From Myroides sp. WP-1 (GTDB lineage: Bacteria; Bacteroidota; Bacteroidia; Flavobacteriales; Flavobacteriaceae): DNA of 64,000 bases. Each line of letters begins with the position of its first letter. The stretch's first letter is position 1. A program made the translations under genes and the position numbers. A model generated the notes under the pieces. It worked only from the letters and a program-made list of their open reading frames with translations, was not told the origin of the DNA and did no database searches. Positions 8,156 through 17,007 of this stretch are shown here, in pieces. The stretch is taken from the NCBI RefSeq assembly GCF_014145635.1, contig NZ_JACHTC010000004.1, positions 124,001 through 188,000 on the forward strand, read 5' to 3'.

Positions 8156-9910
8156 ATGAATTCATTGACAACCAAAACCAATTATCCTGCTTTATATACC
8201 TTAGTAACTGTATTCTTTTTTTGGGGATTCTTTGCTGCAGGGAATAGTATTTTCATTCCTTTTTGCAAAGCATTTTTTAATTTGGATCAGTTTCAGTCTC
8301 AATTAATTGATTTTTCTTTTTATACAGCCTATTATTTTGGTGCGCTATTACTTTTTTTGCTTAGTGCTTGGAAAAAGAAAGATGTAGTGAGTAATTGGGG
8401 ATATAAGCGTTCTATTGTTTATGGTTTATTGTTTTCAACGGGAGGTGCAATTGCGATGATTTGGGCTGTTCAAATCAGCGTTTATGCAGCTTTATTGGTA
8501 GGGCTTTTTATTGTTGCCTTGGGCTTTTCACTTCAACAGATTGCAGCCAACCCCTTTGCTATTTCACTAGGTGATCCTAAAACGGGAACAAGTAGAGTGA
8601 GTTTAGGAGGAGGAATCAATTCGTTAGGGACAACTATCGGTCCTTTGTTGATGGCCTATGCATTATATGGAAGTGCTAAAACACTTACAGATGATCAAAT
8701 TCAACACCTGAGCTTAGACTCGATGACGGTTTTGTACGGTGCTGTAGGTGGATTATTTCTTTTAGCTGCTCTGTTGTTCTTCTTTTCTAAAAAAATCCCT
8801 GATAGCAAAAGTAGTGCTGAAATAAAACCCGCTAAAAAAGCAATGACCCTATTAGTGAGTATGACGGTGCTTTTAGTAGCGGTCTTTATTCCTGTTTTTA
8901 ATACGTATAAAAGCGAGGCTTATCAACAGGTATCGGTGATGCAAAAGCAAGAAACAACGGTAGTTAATGTGCTGAAAACGGAATTAGATCCGGAAATAAA
9001 AGCCAAAACCGAAGCGCAGTTAGAAATCCTGAGAAATGAAATAAAATCCACGTTAACACCTATAGAAAATAAACGCATTTATCTTTTGGGAGGGGCTTTA
9101 TTTGTGATCGTAGGTAGTATTTGCTTGGCTTATTTTTCAAGTCAGCGAAACAAAGAAGGATGGGGAGCCATGCAATATCCTCAATTGTTGTTGGGAATGC
9201 TAGCCATTTTTACCTATGTCGGCGTTGAGGTTGGTATCGGAAGTAATTTAGGTGAACTTTTAAAGTTAGAGGAATTTGGTTCGCTACAAGCAGTCGAAAT
9301 AGCACCTTATGTGTCGATGTATTGGGGAAGTTTAATGATCGGTCGTTGGGCAGGTGCTGTAAGTGTATTTCAATTGAGTAAACGAAATGAATTAATCGCT
9401 TTAATTGCAGTGCCTTTCTTGGCCTATATCGTTATTCTCTCCGCAAATTACTTCGCAGGAAATGAAATCGAACACTTGTATTACTACAGTATATGTGTGG
9501 CAATTCAAATTGTTTTCTCTTTCTGGAGTAAAAATAAATCTGCTCGTACCATGATCTTGTTTAGTTTGTTTGGGTTATTAGCCATGATCGTCGGACTTTT
9601 CTCAAGTGGAATGCTTGCAATCTATGCCTTTTTAGCTGGTGGATTGGCGTGTAGTGTACTTTGGCCTGCTATTTTTAATATTGCTATTATGGGGTTAGGA
9701 AAGTATACGGCTCAGGGATCTTCTTTTTTGATTATGATGATACTTGGCGGAGGAATACTGCCTCCAATTCAAGGCAAAATAGCCGATATTATCGGTATTC
9801 ACGAGTCGTATGTTGTCAATGCAGTTTGTTTTGGTTATTTAGTATTCTTTGGTTTTATAGCCAAAAAAGTATTAGCTAAGCAAGGGATAGCTATTGATGA
9901 TATTGATTAA
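8156..9910 (+). CDS. MFS transporter, FucP-like sugar:H+ symporter family, with a large central insertion
   Basis: A 584-residue inner-membrane protein. The N-terminal half (LVTVFFFWGFFAAGN, then ALGFSLQQIAANPFAISLGD) carries the signature of the fucose/glucose:proton symporter branch of the MFS. Family members are usually about 400-440 residues; here an extra stretch at roughly 235-330 inserts two more hydrophobic segments around a charged, coiled-coil-like loop (about 255-305). The C-terminal half has the usual helices. The substrate is not known. The last 145 bp of the gene region is repeated just downstream (see the repeat entries), which points to past recombination at this locus. Confidence 0.85.
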   Translation: MNSLTTKTNYPALYTLVTVFFFWGFFAAGNSIFIPFCKAFFNLDQFQSQLIDFSFYTAYYFGALLLFLLSAWKKKDVVSNWGYKRSIVYGLLFSTGGAIAMIWAVQISVYAALLVGLFIVALGFSLQQIAANPFAISLGDPKTGTSRVSLGGGINSLGTTIGPLLMAYALYGSAKTLTDDQIQHLSLDSMTVLYGAVGGLFLLAALLFFFSKKIPDSKSSAEIKPAKKAMTLLVSMTVLLVAVFIPVFNTYKSEAYQQVSVMQKQETTVVNVLKTELDPEIKAKTEAQLEILRNEIKSTLTPIENKRIYLLGGALFVIVGSICLAYFSSQRNKEGWGAMQYPQLLLGMLAIFTYVGVEVGIGSNLGELLKLEEFGSLQAVEIAPYVSMYWGSLMIGRWAGAVSVFQLSKRNELIALIAVPFLAYIVILSANYFAGNEIEHLYYYSICVAIQIVFSFWSKNKSARTMILFSLFGLLAMIVGLFSSGMLAIYAFLAGGLACSVLWPAIFNIAIMGLGKYTAQGSSFLIMMILGGGILPPIQGKIADIIGIHESYVVNAVCFGYLVFFGFIAKKVLAKQGIAIDDID

Positions 9911-9914
9911 AAAA
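9770..9914 (+). repeat. Direct repeat, copy 1: 3' end of the MFS gene
   Basis: From CAAGGC to the four A's after the stop codon, this 145-bp stretch encodes the last 46 residues of the transporter. It matches the copy at 9941-10085 at 139 of 145 positions. The six differences are C/T or A/G changes and all are synonymous in the transporter frame. Confidence 0.95.
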
Positions 9915-9940
9915 CAAGAATAAAAAGTAAGATTTTTTTA

Positions 9941-10081
9941 CAAGGTAAAATAGCTGATATTATCGGTATTCATGAGTCGTATGTTGTCAATGCAGTTTGT
10001 TTTGGTTATTTAGTATTCTTCGGTTTTATAGCCAAAAAAGTATTGGCCAAGCAAGGGATAGCTATTGATGATATTGATTAA
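9941..10081 (+). pseudogene. Orphan 3' fragment of an MFS transporter gene
   Basis: This piece keeps the transporter reading frame ([19 protein letters not shown]... to IDDID and stop) but has no start or upstream part; sequence before CAAGG is unrelated to the transporter. It codes for exactly the same 46 residues as the intact gene's end. I read it as a leftover of a second, slightly diverged allele after recombination, not as a gene. Confidence 0.8.
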
Positions 10082-10085
10082 AAAA
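9941..10085 (+). repeat. Direct repeat, copy 2
   Basis: Second copy of the 145-bp segment, separated from copy 1 by 26 bp. It runs straight into the strong terminator, whereas copy 1 has none, so copy 2 may mark the original end of the gene. Confidence 0.95.
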
Positions 10086-10120
10086 GCTCCAAACACAACT
10101 TGTGTTTGGAGCTTTTTTTA
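10080..10120. terminator. Strong bidirectional terminator
   Basis: AAAAAAGCTCCAAACACAA and its complement TTGTGTTTGGAGCTTTTTT form a long perfect hairpin with a T-run, between the transporter locus and the convergent acetyltransferase gene. Confidence 0.9.
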
Positions 10121-10168
10121 TGTACTACTTGCAGAGCTTACTGTAGAGATAAGTATATGAAGCTTTTG

Positions 10169-10657
10169 CTATTGGTGTGATACTAGATCCATAACCATAC
10201 AATGTTGAGGGCCTTTTACACCTTGATAGGTTCGACCTGAATCGCGATATCCTGTTTTTAAATAAAGATGATAAGCTACGGTGTTTTCGTAATTTACACC
10301 AAAAACAAGCTCATTTATACCTGGATAGTGTTGTTGTACAAAATCAGGTAGTATAAGAAGAGCAGCTTTGGCTATTCCTTTTCCTTGAAATTGCGGATTT
10401 ATGGATAAGGCGCGTAACAAGATCGAGGGTTTATTAGAGGTGTAGATGAGTCGATCATCAGACAAATCTAAAGAAAAAAAACCAATGGGATTTTCATGAT
10501 ATAGAATACAGTATTGCTTGCGCAAGGGATTTGCTAATATAGTAGGATTGGATAAAATTTGTTTTGGTGTAAGCGCAAAGTTGGCTTGTTGTGCATCTAA
10601 ATCATAAGATACTAACGCATCAAAGTAAGAAGCTTGATAAGGAACTAGTGTAATCAT
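10169..10657 (-). CDS. GNAT-family N-acetyltransferase
   Basis: A 162-residue acetyltransferase fold. The acetyl-CoA pyrophosphate loop is seen as INPQFQGKGIAKAALLIL (Q-x-x-G-x-[GA]), after the strand LLRALSINP, and the C-terminal half has the usual VNYENTVAYHLYLKTGY element. The acyl acceptor cannot be told from the sequence. It is followed 34 bases upstream on the same strand by the SDR gene, so the two are probably transcribed together. Confidence 0.87.
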   Translation of the reverse strand: MITLVPYQASYFDALVSYDLDAQQANFALTPKQILSNPTILANPLRKQYCILYHENPIGFFSLDLSDDRLIYTSNKPSILLRALSINPQFQGKGIAKAALLILPDFVQQHYPGINELVFGVNYENTVAYHLYLKTGYRDSGRTYQGVKGPQHCMVMDLVSHQ

Positions 10658-10691
10658 TTTTTTGGGATTGAGAAGTAGTGGTGTGATAAAA

Positions 10692-11411
10692 CTAATCTAA
10701 TTGAGGCATAAGGATGGGGTATTGAGCAAATAGCTTCTTTGACATGGGGTCTGGAAAGATATCGTGCAATCCTTTTTCAAAGTCAGTACAAATGTTCTGA
10801 GCTAACGCTACAAGGGTAATCTTTTCTGTTTGTATATCAGCAGACATAGACGAATCTACATAACCTGGATATACGCCAATGATGTCAACGCCAACTAGAG
10901 CAAGCTCCGGACGCAAAGATTGTGTGAGTAAATGAGCCGCAGTTTTAGAAGCGCAATACGTTGCAATATGATTGATAACGGTATGACTGCCAACGGATAA
11001 AATATTGAGTATACTGCTCTCTTCTCCTTTTTGCAACACAGGTAAAAAGTAATTGACCATATGTATAATACCAATATAGTTAATCTGCATTTCCATCAAA
11101 GCTTTTTTTCCTGCTTGTTCTCCTGTGAAATTAGACTTTAGTTCAACTCCCGCATTATTGATGACAATATCGACATCCTGACATTGTTCAACTGCTTGTC
11201 GAATAGAATCTTCGTTGGTGACATCTAGTAAAACGGGAGTAAGGTGAGCCGGAAAGATCGAAGCTACTTGATGTAAACGCTCCTTCGCTATTCCAGTAGC
11301 ATATATTTTACGCACTTTTCTCGCTATCATTTCTTTGATGAGCGCGGTACCTATTTCACCATCTGCCCCCGTTAGTAAAACGACTTTATTTTCAAATGTT
11401 CTTGTCTTCAT
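10692..11411 (-). CDS. Short-chain dehydrogenase/reductase
   Basis: A 239-residue Rossmann-fold oxidoreductase of the classical SDR type. It has the cofactor motif TGADGEIG (residues 14-21), the NNAG motif (VINNAGVELK), and the catalytic YCASK with an upstream Ser (NILSVGSHT). The substrate is not predictable. It heads a probable two-gene unit with the acetyltransferase. Its upstream region is shared with the divergent PAP2 gene. Confidence 0.88.
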   Translation of the reverse strand: MKTRTFENKVVLLTGADGEIGTALIKEMIARKVRKIYATGIAKERLHQVASIFPAHLTPVLLDVTNEDSIRQAVEQCQDVDIVINNAGVELKSNFTGEQAGKKALMEMQINYIGIIHMVNYFLPVLQKGEESSILNILSVGSHTVINHIATYCASKTAAHLLTQSLRPELALVGVDIIGVYPGYVDSSMSADIQTEKITLVALAQNICTDFEKGLHDIFPDPMSKKLFAQYPILMPQLD

Positions 11412-11731
11412 TTCTATAGTTTTTTGTTGCAGTTCTTTGTTGGTGTATAAACAAGTAAAAACGCAAAAGCAAGGTAGACATAAATTTAAAAGAACATGCT
11501 GTTAGTTATACAAAAAAACAACATGTGTTTTAGCTGTTTTTAAACGAGAATTTCTTGGTGAATAAATAACGGTAGTATAAGGGTAAATATGATTTTATAC
11601 GTTTAAATAATGTGAAAACGATTCGACATATTTAAATAATCTGAAAGACATTTGTATAATATGTAGGAAAGAAATAAAGTCAAAGTACTAGTTTTACGCT
11701 TGAAAAAATATGATTTTAAAAAAAATAATCA
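11412..11731. promoter_or_regulatory. Divergent intergenic region with a 16-bp direct repeat
   Basis: This 320-bp AT-rich gap separates the SDR gene (-) from the PAP2 gene (+). It holds no ORF. Near the PAP2 side are two near-identical copies of TTTAAATAATnTGAAA, at 11602-11617 and 11631-11646, 29 bp apart and differing by one base. Such spaced direct repeats may be a regulator-binding site. Confidence 0.4.
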
Positions 11732-13132
11732 ATGAAAATCAAGTTAGTTCTTGTGGGACTATGTTTTGTCAACACAATTACAGCATATTGCCAAAAGGTA
11801 CAATTTGCTCCTGTTAATTCAGTGAATGATTCCTTAGTTTTACCTAATTTTTCTATGCCGAAACCGAGTTTCTGGGAAAGTGAAGCGGTGAGAATAGGTT
11901 TTACACCGACGTTGCTTTTTGGCGCTGCTGCGGCAACATGGAACAGTAGGGAAGATATACGCGAGAAGCGAAATCGATACATTCCAACCTTTAAGTATCA
12001 CTTTGACGACTATATGCAATATACGCCAGCTGCTGTAACCTTCGGGTTAAAAGCAGCAGGAGTGAAGGGGCGAAATGATTTCAAGCGCGCTGCTATTACG
12101 TACGCAACCAGTGTTGCAATTATGGCTATTTTAGTCAATGGAATTAAATATACGGCCAAAGTAGAGCGGCCAGATGGATCCTCTAAAAACTCTTTTCCTT
12201 CTGGGCATACGGCAAACGCATTTAATAATGCCGCCTTTTTAGATCGAGAATATGGATTGGTGAACCCTGCTTACTCCATTGGAGGATATAGCGTGGCTAC
12301 CATGACAGCTATTGGACGCGGATTGAATAATAGACATTGGGTATCTGACGTTTTCGCAGGTGCAGGAATCGGGATACTCTCTTCTCAATTGGCTTATTTC
12401 TTCGTGGATAAATTTTATGGGAATAAAGGTGATAATCTCAGCCTACTCTCTCAGATTGAAGATAGTGAAAATCCATCTTTTCTCGCTCTTAAATTGGGAT
12501 ATACCAGCGCATTTGAAAGTATCGTTGAAGATGATGAAGAAGAAGCACTAGCAAAAATGGGATGGGAAGCAGGGATAGAAGGTGCGTATTTCTTTACCAA
12601 GAATTGGGGAGTAGGAGGACAGTTTACCGTTGCAGGTTTCCCCTTTAACAAGAGTAGGATAGATACTCCAAGAAATGAATACATAACTAAACATGTTAAA
12701 AGTGCTGATATTGTAACGGAATCTCTAGGGCATTTAACAATGTCAATTGGACCCTATTGCGCTATCCATTTTTCAGATCGATGGAATTTAATGATCAAAG
12801 GATTAATCGGTTATAGTATTGGAGCAAGCGGACATATAAAATTGAAAATGAATGCTCCAGAAGAACAATTGACACCAGAAGAAATAGAGGGAATTACAAT
12901 TGCCTCGTATAAGCCCAAAAACGTCGTACAATTTACCACAGGTTTAGCTGTAACGTATAGTTTTACTTCTAATCTCGGTGTATCGCTCTATTCTGATTTT
13001 AATCACAGCCAATCAAAATATATCTATCACTTGAATAAAAATTTTCTCGATGCTAATGAACCAGAATTTCTTACAGACCGAAGTCCATTGAATTACATGA
13101 CAACGGGTATTCGATTAACCGCTTTTTTCTAA
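11732..13132 (+). CDS. PAP2-family phosphatase with C-terminal outer-membrane beta-barrel-like domain
   Basis: A 466-residue exported protein with a Sec signal peptide (about residues 1-20). Residues about 55-220 are a PAP2 domain with all three motifs: K139-x6-RP, PSGH (156-159) and R196-x5-H202-x3-D206. PAP2 enzymes remove phosphate from lipid phosphates such as undecaprenyl pyrophosphate or lipid A. From about 245 to the end the protein looks like a small beta-barrel: alternating strands (WEAGIEGAYFFTKNWGVGGQFTV..., GLIGYSIGASG, VQFTTGLAVTYSFTSNLG) and a terminal Phe (LTAFF). This suggests an outer-membrane phosphatase. It ends 7 bases from the convergent DinB gene. Confidence 0.85.
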   Translation: MKIKLVLVGLCFVNTITAYCQKVQFAPVNSVNDSLVLPNFSMPKPSFWESEAVRIGFTPTLLFGAAAATWNSREDIREKRNRYIPTFKYHFDDYMQYTPAAVTFGLKAAGVKGRNDFKRAAITYATSVAIMAILVNGIKYTAKVERPDGSSKNSFPSGHTANAFNNAAFLDREYGLVNPAYSIGGYSVATMTAIGRGLNNRHWVSDVFAGAGIGILSSQLAYFFVDKFYGNKGDNLSLLSQIEDSENPSFLALKLGYTSAFESIVEDDEEEALAKMGWEAGIEGAYFFTKNWGVGGQFTVAGFPFNKSRIDTPRNEYITKHVKSADIVTESLGHLTMSIGPYCAIHFSDRWNLMIKGLIGYSIGASGHIKLKMNAPEEQLTPEEIEGITIASYKPKNVVQFTTGLAVTYSFTSNLGVSLYSDFNHSQSKYIYHLNKNFLDANEPEFLTDRSPLNYMTTGIRLTAFF

Positions 13133-13139
13133 TGGTCAA

Positions 13140-13730
13140 TTAGGCTAAATAATTTTGGCGCTCGCGTTTTTGAAGCGCCAAGATGTTTTGTATTTGAACC
13201 ATATGCCTCAAATTGTGAAAAACAAGAAGCTTAAAGGTGTCTCCCAAACGCAGTTTGATCCATTTATACCGAGCAACTGATGTCTTTATCCTGTTGAGGT
13301 TGACTGTTTCTGCTTGCTCTAATAGAGAAATAAGACTAGTTAGTTGTTGAATAAAAACAGTTAAAACACCGCGATCTAAAGCGCTGCTGCTCGGATTCAT
13401 CGCTTTTGAGGCTTTCATTTTGTTGAGTTTAGCTTTCGGTAACATTCTTTTAGCTAGGTAGTTGCCTAAAAATCCACTGTTGAAAGTAGGAGAAGAGGTT
13501 TGGTATTTTGATGTACTCATTTTTATGGTAATTTCAGGAAGATAGAAATGTCCATAGCGATTGAGGTGTTCGATACACTCTACAATACTCCAACTCGCCG
13601 GACGTGGTCTCAGCTGTAAAGAAAGATCAGAAAGCTCCTGAAGTTCTTCTACCTCTTTTTTGATTTGATGTGTGAGCTCCAATAAGTTTGAAAGAAGTGT
13701 GTTCGTATTCATTTTTTTTCTTTTTGACAA
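13140..13730 (-). CDS. DinB-like four-helix-bundle protein
   Basis: A 196-residue protein of the DinB/YfiT superfamily. The family hallmark RPRPASWSIVECIEHLNRYGHFYLPEI is seen early, giving the first metal-ligand His, and later His residues occur in FHNLRHMVQIQN. Such proteins bind a divalent metal and often act as thiol-dependent transferases, but most lack a known substrate. An ATG 6 codons downstream (after KRKK) is an alternative start. It is convergent with the PAP2 gene. Confidence 0.78.
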   Translation of the reverse strand: MSKRKKMNTNTLLSNLLELTHQIKKEVEELQELSDLSLQLRPRPASWSIVECIEHLNRYGHFYLPEITIKMSTSKYQTSSPTFNSGFLGNYLAKRMLPKAKLNKMKASKAMNPSSSALDRGVLTVFIQQLTSLISLLEQAETVNLNRIKTSVARYKWIKLRLGDTFKLLVFHNLRHMVQIQNILALQKRERQNYLA

Positions 13731-14055
13731 AAATCTCTCAAATTCGCAAGGTAAAAATTGACGAAAGTCAAGATTTTAGAACAGACGAGTTTTAGGAATA
13801 GCACAAGTTTTTCTTTCTTTTTTACTGTAGTTCACGTGCCTACAGAAGGACCATGTAACCTTTGTGTAAAACAAAAAAATTGTAGGTTGACTACCATAAA
13901 AATAAAAGTTGTGAGATCATACGCGATAATATAGAATTGATTTAAGTATTATCTTTTTTGTTTTTATTACATTTGTATTCGAATAAAAAAATGACCAATA
14001 AACGAAGTTGCCTTGTGAAAATAAGGGAACTTGATTTACTATAACTAATTAAGTA
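13731..14055. promoter_or_regulatory. Divergent gap upstream of the cysteine desulfurase
   Basis: A 325-bp AT-rich stretch with no ORF. A candidate -7 element TACATTTG is at 13968-13975, 80 bases before the desulfurase ATG; no TTG is at the right distance upstream. Nothing else stands out. Confidence 0.3.
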
Positions 14056-15180
14056 ATGAAACAAATATATCTGGATAATGCCGCTACAACTTCTGTTCGA
14101 CCAGAAGTAATCGAAGAGATGGTGAAAGTATTGAGAAATGATTTTGGTAATCCCTCATCTACCTACTCAATCGGTCGGCATGCGAAAGCGTTAATTGAAA
14201 GTGCAAGAAAAACAATTGCTAAACAATTTAATGTTAGTTCTTCAGAGATTATCTTTACGTCTTGTGGAACAGAAGGAAACAACTGGATTTTGCTTTCTGC
14301 TGTACGCGATTTGGGGGTAAAGCGAATCATTACAACCAAACTAGAACACCATGCTGTTTTAAATACCGTAAAACACTTGGAACAAACGTATGGAATCGAA
14401 GTAGTGTTCTTAAATATCAATCCAAGTAGTGAGATTGATTACGCGCAGTTAGAGCGTCTTTTACAAGAAGACACAAAAACACTAGTAAGCTTGATGCATG
14501 TAAACAACGAAGTGGGAACGGAGTTAGATTTGGAAAAAGTAGCCAATCTATGTGTAGCTCATCACGCACTTTTTCACTGTGATACTGTACAATCTGTAGG
14601 AAAGAAAAGAATAGACTTAAGTGAGTTGCCAATTGATTTTATCGTGGCAAGTGCACATAAATTTCACGGACCAAAAGGAATTGGATTTGCTTTTATCCGC
14701 AAGAAAAATGTTTTAAAACCCGTTATTTACGGAGGTGAACAAGAAAAAGGACTACGTGCAGGAACAGAAGGTGTACACCAAGTAGTTGGAATGGCAAAAG
14801 CGTTGGAAATGGCGTATGAGTTGTTAGACGAAGAGAGCGCTTATATTGCAACGATTAAATCCTATTGTCAGCAACGTTTAGTTGAAGTTTATCCAGAAGT
14901 AAAATTCAACGGAAACCGCACCGGTTTCTACAATATCTTAAACGTGTTATTACCTATGACACAAGAAAAAGCAGCTATGATGTTGTTTCAATTAGATATG
15001 AAGGGAATTGCCGTTTCAAGAGGTAGTGCATGTCAGTCAGGAAGTCAAAAGCCTTCTCATGTTTTGGCGCAATTCTTAGACGAAGAAGATTTGAAGAAAC
15101 CGAGCTTGAGATTGTCGTTTAGTCACGAAAATACAAAAGAAGATATCGATAGACTTATTGAGCTTCTTCAAGAAATTTAA
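14056..15180 (+). CDS. Cysteine desulfurase (IscS/NifS family)
   Basis: A 374-residue PLP enzyme that takes sulfur from cysteine to make a persulfide for Fe-S clusters or thiolated cofactors. PLP contacts include HH at 98-99, D176, Q179 and the Schiff-base lysine K202 in SAHKFHGPKG. The catalytic Cys326 lies in SRGSACQSGS, a group I-type loop. Length is slightly shorter than E. coli IscS. It stands alone with its own terminator; no iscU or other isc genes are adjacent, so its specific sulfur acceptor is unclear. Confidence 0.9.
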   Translation: MKQIYLDNAATTSVRPEVIEEMVKVLRNDFGNPSSTYSIGRHAKALIESARKTIAKQFNVSSSEIIFTSCGTEGNNWILLSAVRDLGVKRIITTKLEHHAVLNTVKHLEQTYGIEVVFLNINPSSEIDYAQLERLLQEDTKTLVSLMHVNNEVGTELDLEKVANLCVAHHALFHCDTVQSVGKKRIDLSELPIDFIVASAHKFHGPKGIGFAFIRKKNVLKPVIYGGEQEKGLRAGTEGVHQVVGMAKALEMAYELLDEESAYIATIKSYCQQRLVEVYPEVKFNGNRTGFYNILNVLLPMTQEKAAMMLFQLDMKGIAVSRGSACQSGSQKPSHVLAQFLDEEDLKKPSLRLSFSHENTKEDIDRLIELLQEI

Positions 15181-15181
15181 G

Positions 15182-15222
15182 AAAAAAAATCTACTAATTT
15201 GAATTAGTAGATTTTTTTGTTT
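15182..15222 (+). terminator. Intrinsic terminator after the cysteine desulfurase gene
   Basis: AAAATCTACTAATT-tg-AATTAGTAGATTTT, with long flanking A- and T-runs, directly follows the stop codon. Confidence 0.9.
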
Positions 15223-15279
15223 TTCAATTATTCAAAAAATAAATAAAAAAGAGGTAAAAAAATGTTAATGTAAAAAGCT

Positions 15280-15310
15280 TTGTTTTACAATAACATTCGC
15301 ATTAAATTTG
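15280..15310 (+). promoter_or_regulatory. Bacteroidota-type promoter of purM
   Basis: A TTG -33 element (15280-15282) and a TAAATTTG -7 element (15303-15310) are separated by 20 bp, matching the TTG-N17-23-TAnnTTTG consensus. The -7 ends 19 bases before the purM ATG. Confidence 0.65.
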
Positions 15311-15329
15311 CACAAACAACACACTATTT

Positions 15330-16502
15330 ATGAGTTCAAGTAATAGATACGCGCTACGCGGAGTTTCTGCTGAGAAAGAAGATGTTCACAATGCAATAAA
15401 GAACATAGATAAAGGATTGTTTCCTAAAGCATTTTGTAAAATTATTCCCGATCACCTAACTGGAGATGAAGAATATTGTTTGATCATGCATGCTGATGGA
15501 GCAGGAACAAAATCGTCATTAGCTTATATGTATTGGAAAGAAACAGGAGATATTTCTGTTTGGAAAGGGATCGCTCAAGATGCCTTAATCATGAATATTG
15601 ATGACTTATTATGTGTGGGTGCAACAGATAATATCTTGTTGTCTAGCACAATTGGACGCAATAAAAACTTAGTTCCTGGAGAGGTGATTTCCGCTATTAT
15701 CAATGGAACTGAAGAATTAATTCAAGAACTAAAATCATTCGGTGTTACTATTCACTCCACAGGTGGAGAAACAGCTGACGTAGGAGATTTAGTTCGCACC
15801 ATTATCGTAGATTCTACAGTTACGGCTAGAATGAAACGAAGTGATGTAATTGACAATGCAAATATTCAAGCTGGGGATGTAATCGTCGGATTAGAGTCAT
15901 TCGGACAAGCAACGTACGAAAAACAATACAACGGCGGAATGGGGAGTAACGGACTTACTTCTGCAAGACACGATGTGTTCGACCATTCTTTAGCTGCCAA
16001 ATATCCTGAAAGTTATGATGCATCGGTACCTGAAGAATTAGTTTACTCAGGTCAAGTTAAGTTAACGGATGCTGTAGCTAATGCACCTATCGACGCTGGT
16101 AAGCTAGTGTTATCTCCAACGAGAACTTATGCACCAATCATCAAAGCCATTTTAGATCAATACAAATCAGATCAAGTGCATGGAATGATTCACTGTAGCG
16201 GAGGAGCACAAACAAAAATCCTACACTTTGTAGATCATCTGCATATGATTAAAGACAATTTATTTGACGTACCACCGTTATTCCAATTGATTCAAGAACA
16301 ATCCAAAACAGATTGGAGAGAAATGTATCAGGTTTTCAACTGTGGACACCGCATGGAATTGTACGTAAACCCTGCAATTGCAGAAGATATTATCGCTATT
16401 GCGAAATCGTTCAATGTACGAGCACAAGTGGTAGGACGCGTAGAAGATTCAGCAGATAAAAAATTAACAATTCAATCAACATACGGGACATTTACATACT
16501 AG
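15330..16502 (+). CDS. purM: Phosphoribosylformylglycinamidine cyclo-ligase (AIR synthase), Bacteroidota form
   Basis: A 390-residue member of the PurM/AIR synthase family, making aminoimidazole ribonucleotide from FGAM with ATP in purine synthesis. N-terminal signatures include MHADGAGTKSSLAYMYW and DDLLCVGATDN; the glycine-rich STGGETADVGDLVRT loop is also intact. It is longer than the 345-residue enteric enzyme, as in other Bacteroidota. ruvX follows after a single base, so they share an mRNA. Confidence 0.88.
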   Translation: MSSSNRYALRGVSAEKEDVHNAIKNIDKGLFPKAFCKIIPDHLTGDEEYCLIMHADGAGTKSSLAYMYWKETGDISVWKGIAQDALIMNIDDLLCVGATDNILLSSTIGRNKNLVPGEVISAIINGTEELIQELKSFGVTIHSTGGETADVGDLVRTIIVDSTVTARMKRSDVIDNANIQAGDVIVGLESFGQATYEKQYNGGMGSNGLTSARHDVFDHSLAAKYPESYDASVPEELVYSGQVKLTDAVANAPIDAGKLVLSPTRTYAPIIKAILDQYKSDQVHGMIHCSGGAQTKILHFVDHLHMIKDNLFDVPPLFQLIQEQSKTDWREMYQVFNCGHRMELYVNPAIAEDIIAIAKSFNVRAQVVGRVEDSADKKLTIQSTYGTFTY

Positions 16503-16503
16503 A

Positions 16504-16920
16504 ATGGGACGTTTATTAGCTATTGATTTTGGTCAAAAAAGAACAGGTATTGCCGTAACCGACGAGTTGCAAATTATTGCTTCGGGGTTAACAACAGTCA
16601 ATACAGGTGAATTGATGTCTTTTTTAAAAGATTATTTTCAGAAAGAAAAAGTAGATAGAGTAATTATAGGAGAGCCCAAAAGGTTGAATAATGAACCTTC
16701 GGAAATTACGCCTATTTTAAATGCATTTATCGATACATTTAAAAATGCGTATCCTACAATGCCAGTAGAACGGATCGACGAGCGTTTTACCTCTAAAATG
16801 GCCTTTCAAACCATGATAGATAGTGGTTTGAAGAAAAAACAAAGACAGAACAAAGCGCTAATCGATGAAATCGCAGCCACCATAATTTTACAAGATTATA
16901 TGGGGCGTAATGCGTTTTAA
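16504..16920 (+). CDS. ruvX: YqgF/RuvX family putative Holliday junction resolvase / pre-16S rRNA nuclease
   Basis: A 138-residue RNase H-fold protein, the usual length. The first strand carries the conserved Asp in LLAIDFGQKRTGIAVTD, the middle has the Glu in VIIGEPKRLNNEPSE, and the C-terminus has the final acidic pair ALIDEIAATIILQDY. The family (YqgF) matures the 5' end of 16S rRNA in E. coli and was earlier proposed to resolve Holliday junctions. It begins one base after the purM stop. Confidence 0.93.
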   Translation: MGRLLAIDFGQKRTGIAVTDELQIIASGLTTVNTGELMSFLKDYFQKEKVDRVIIGEPKRLNNEPSEITPILNAFIDTFKNAYPTMPVERIDERFTSKMAFQTMIDSGLKKKQRQNKALIDEIAATIILQDYMGRNAF

Positions 16921-16976
16921 TTGGTTCTTTTTTAAAAATTTAGCATATAAAAACGTTTTTTCCTGTAGATAAAAAT

Positions 16977-16984
16977 TAATTTTG
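16977..16984 (+). promoter_or_regulatory. Candidate -7 element of mqo
   Basis: TAATTTTG fits TAnnTTTG and ends 23 bases before the mqo ATG. No clear TTG -33 is seen upstream. Confidence 0.45.
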
Positions 16985-17007
16985 CACATAAATAAATATT
17001 CGATATA

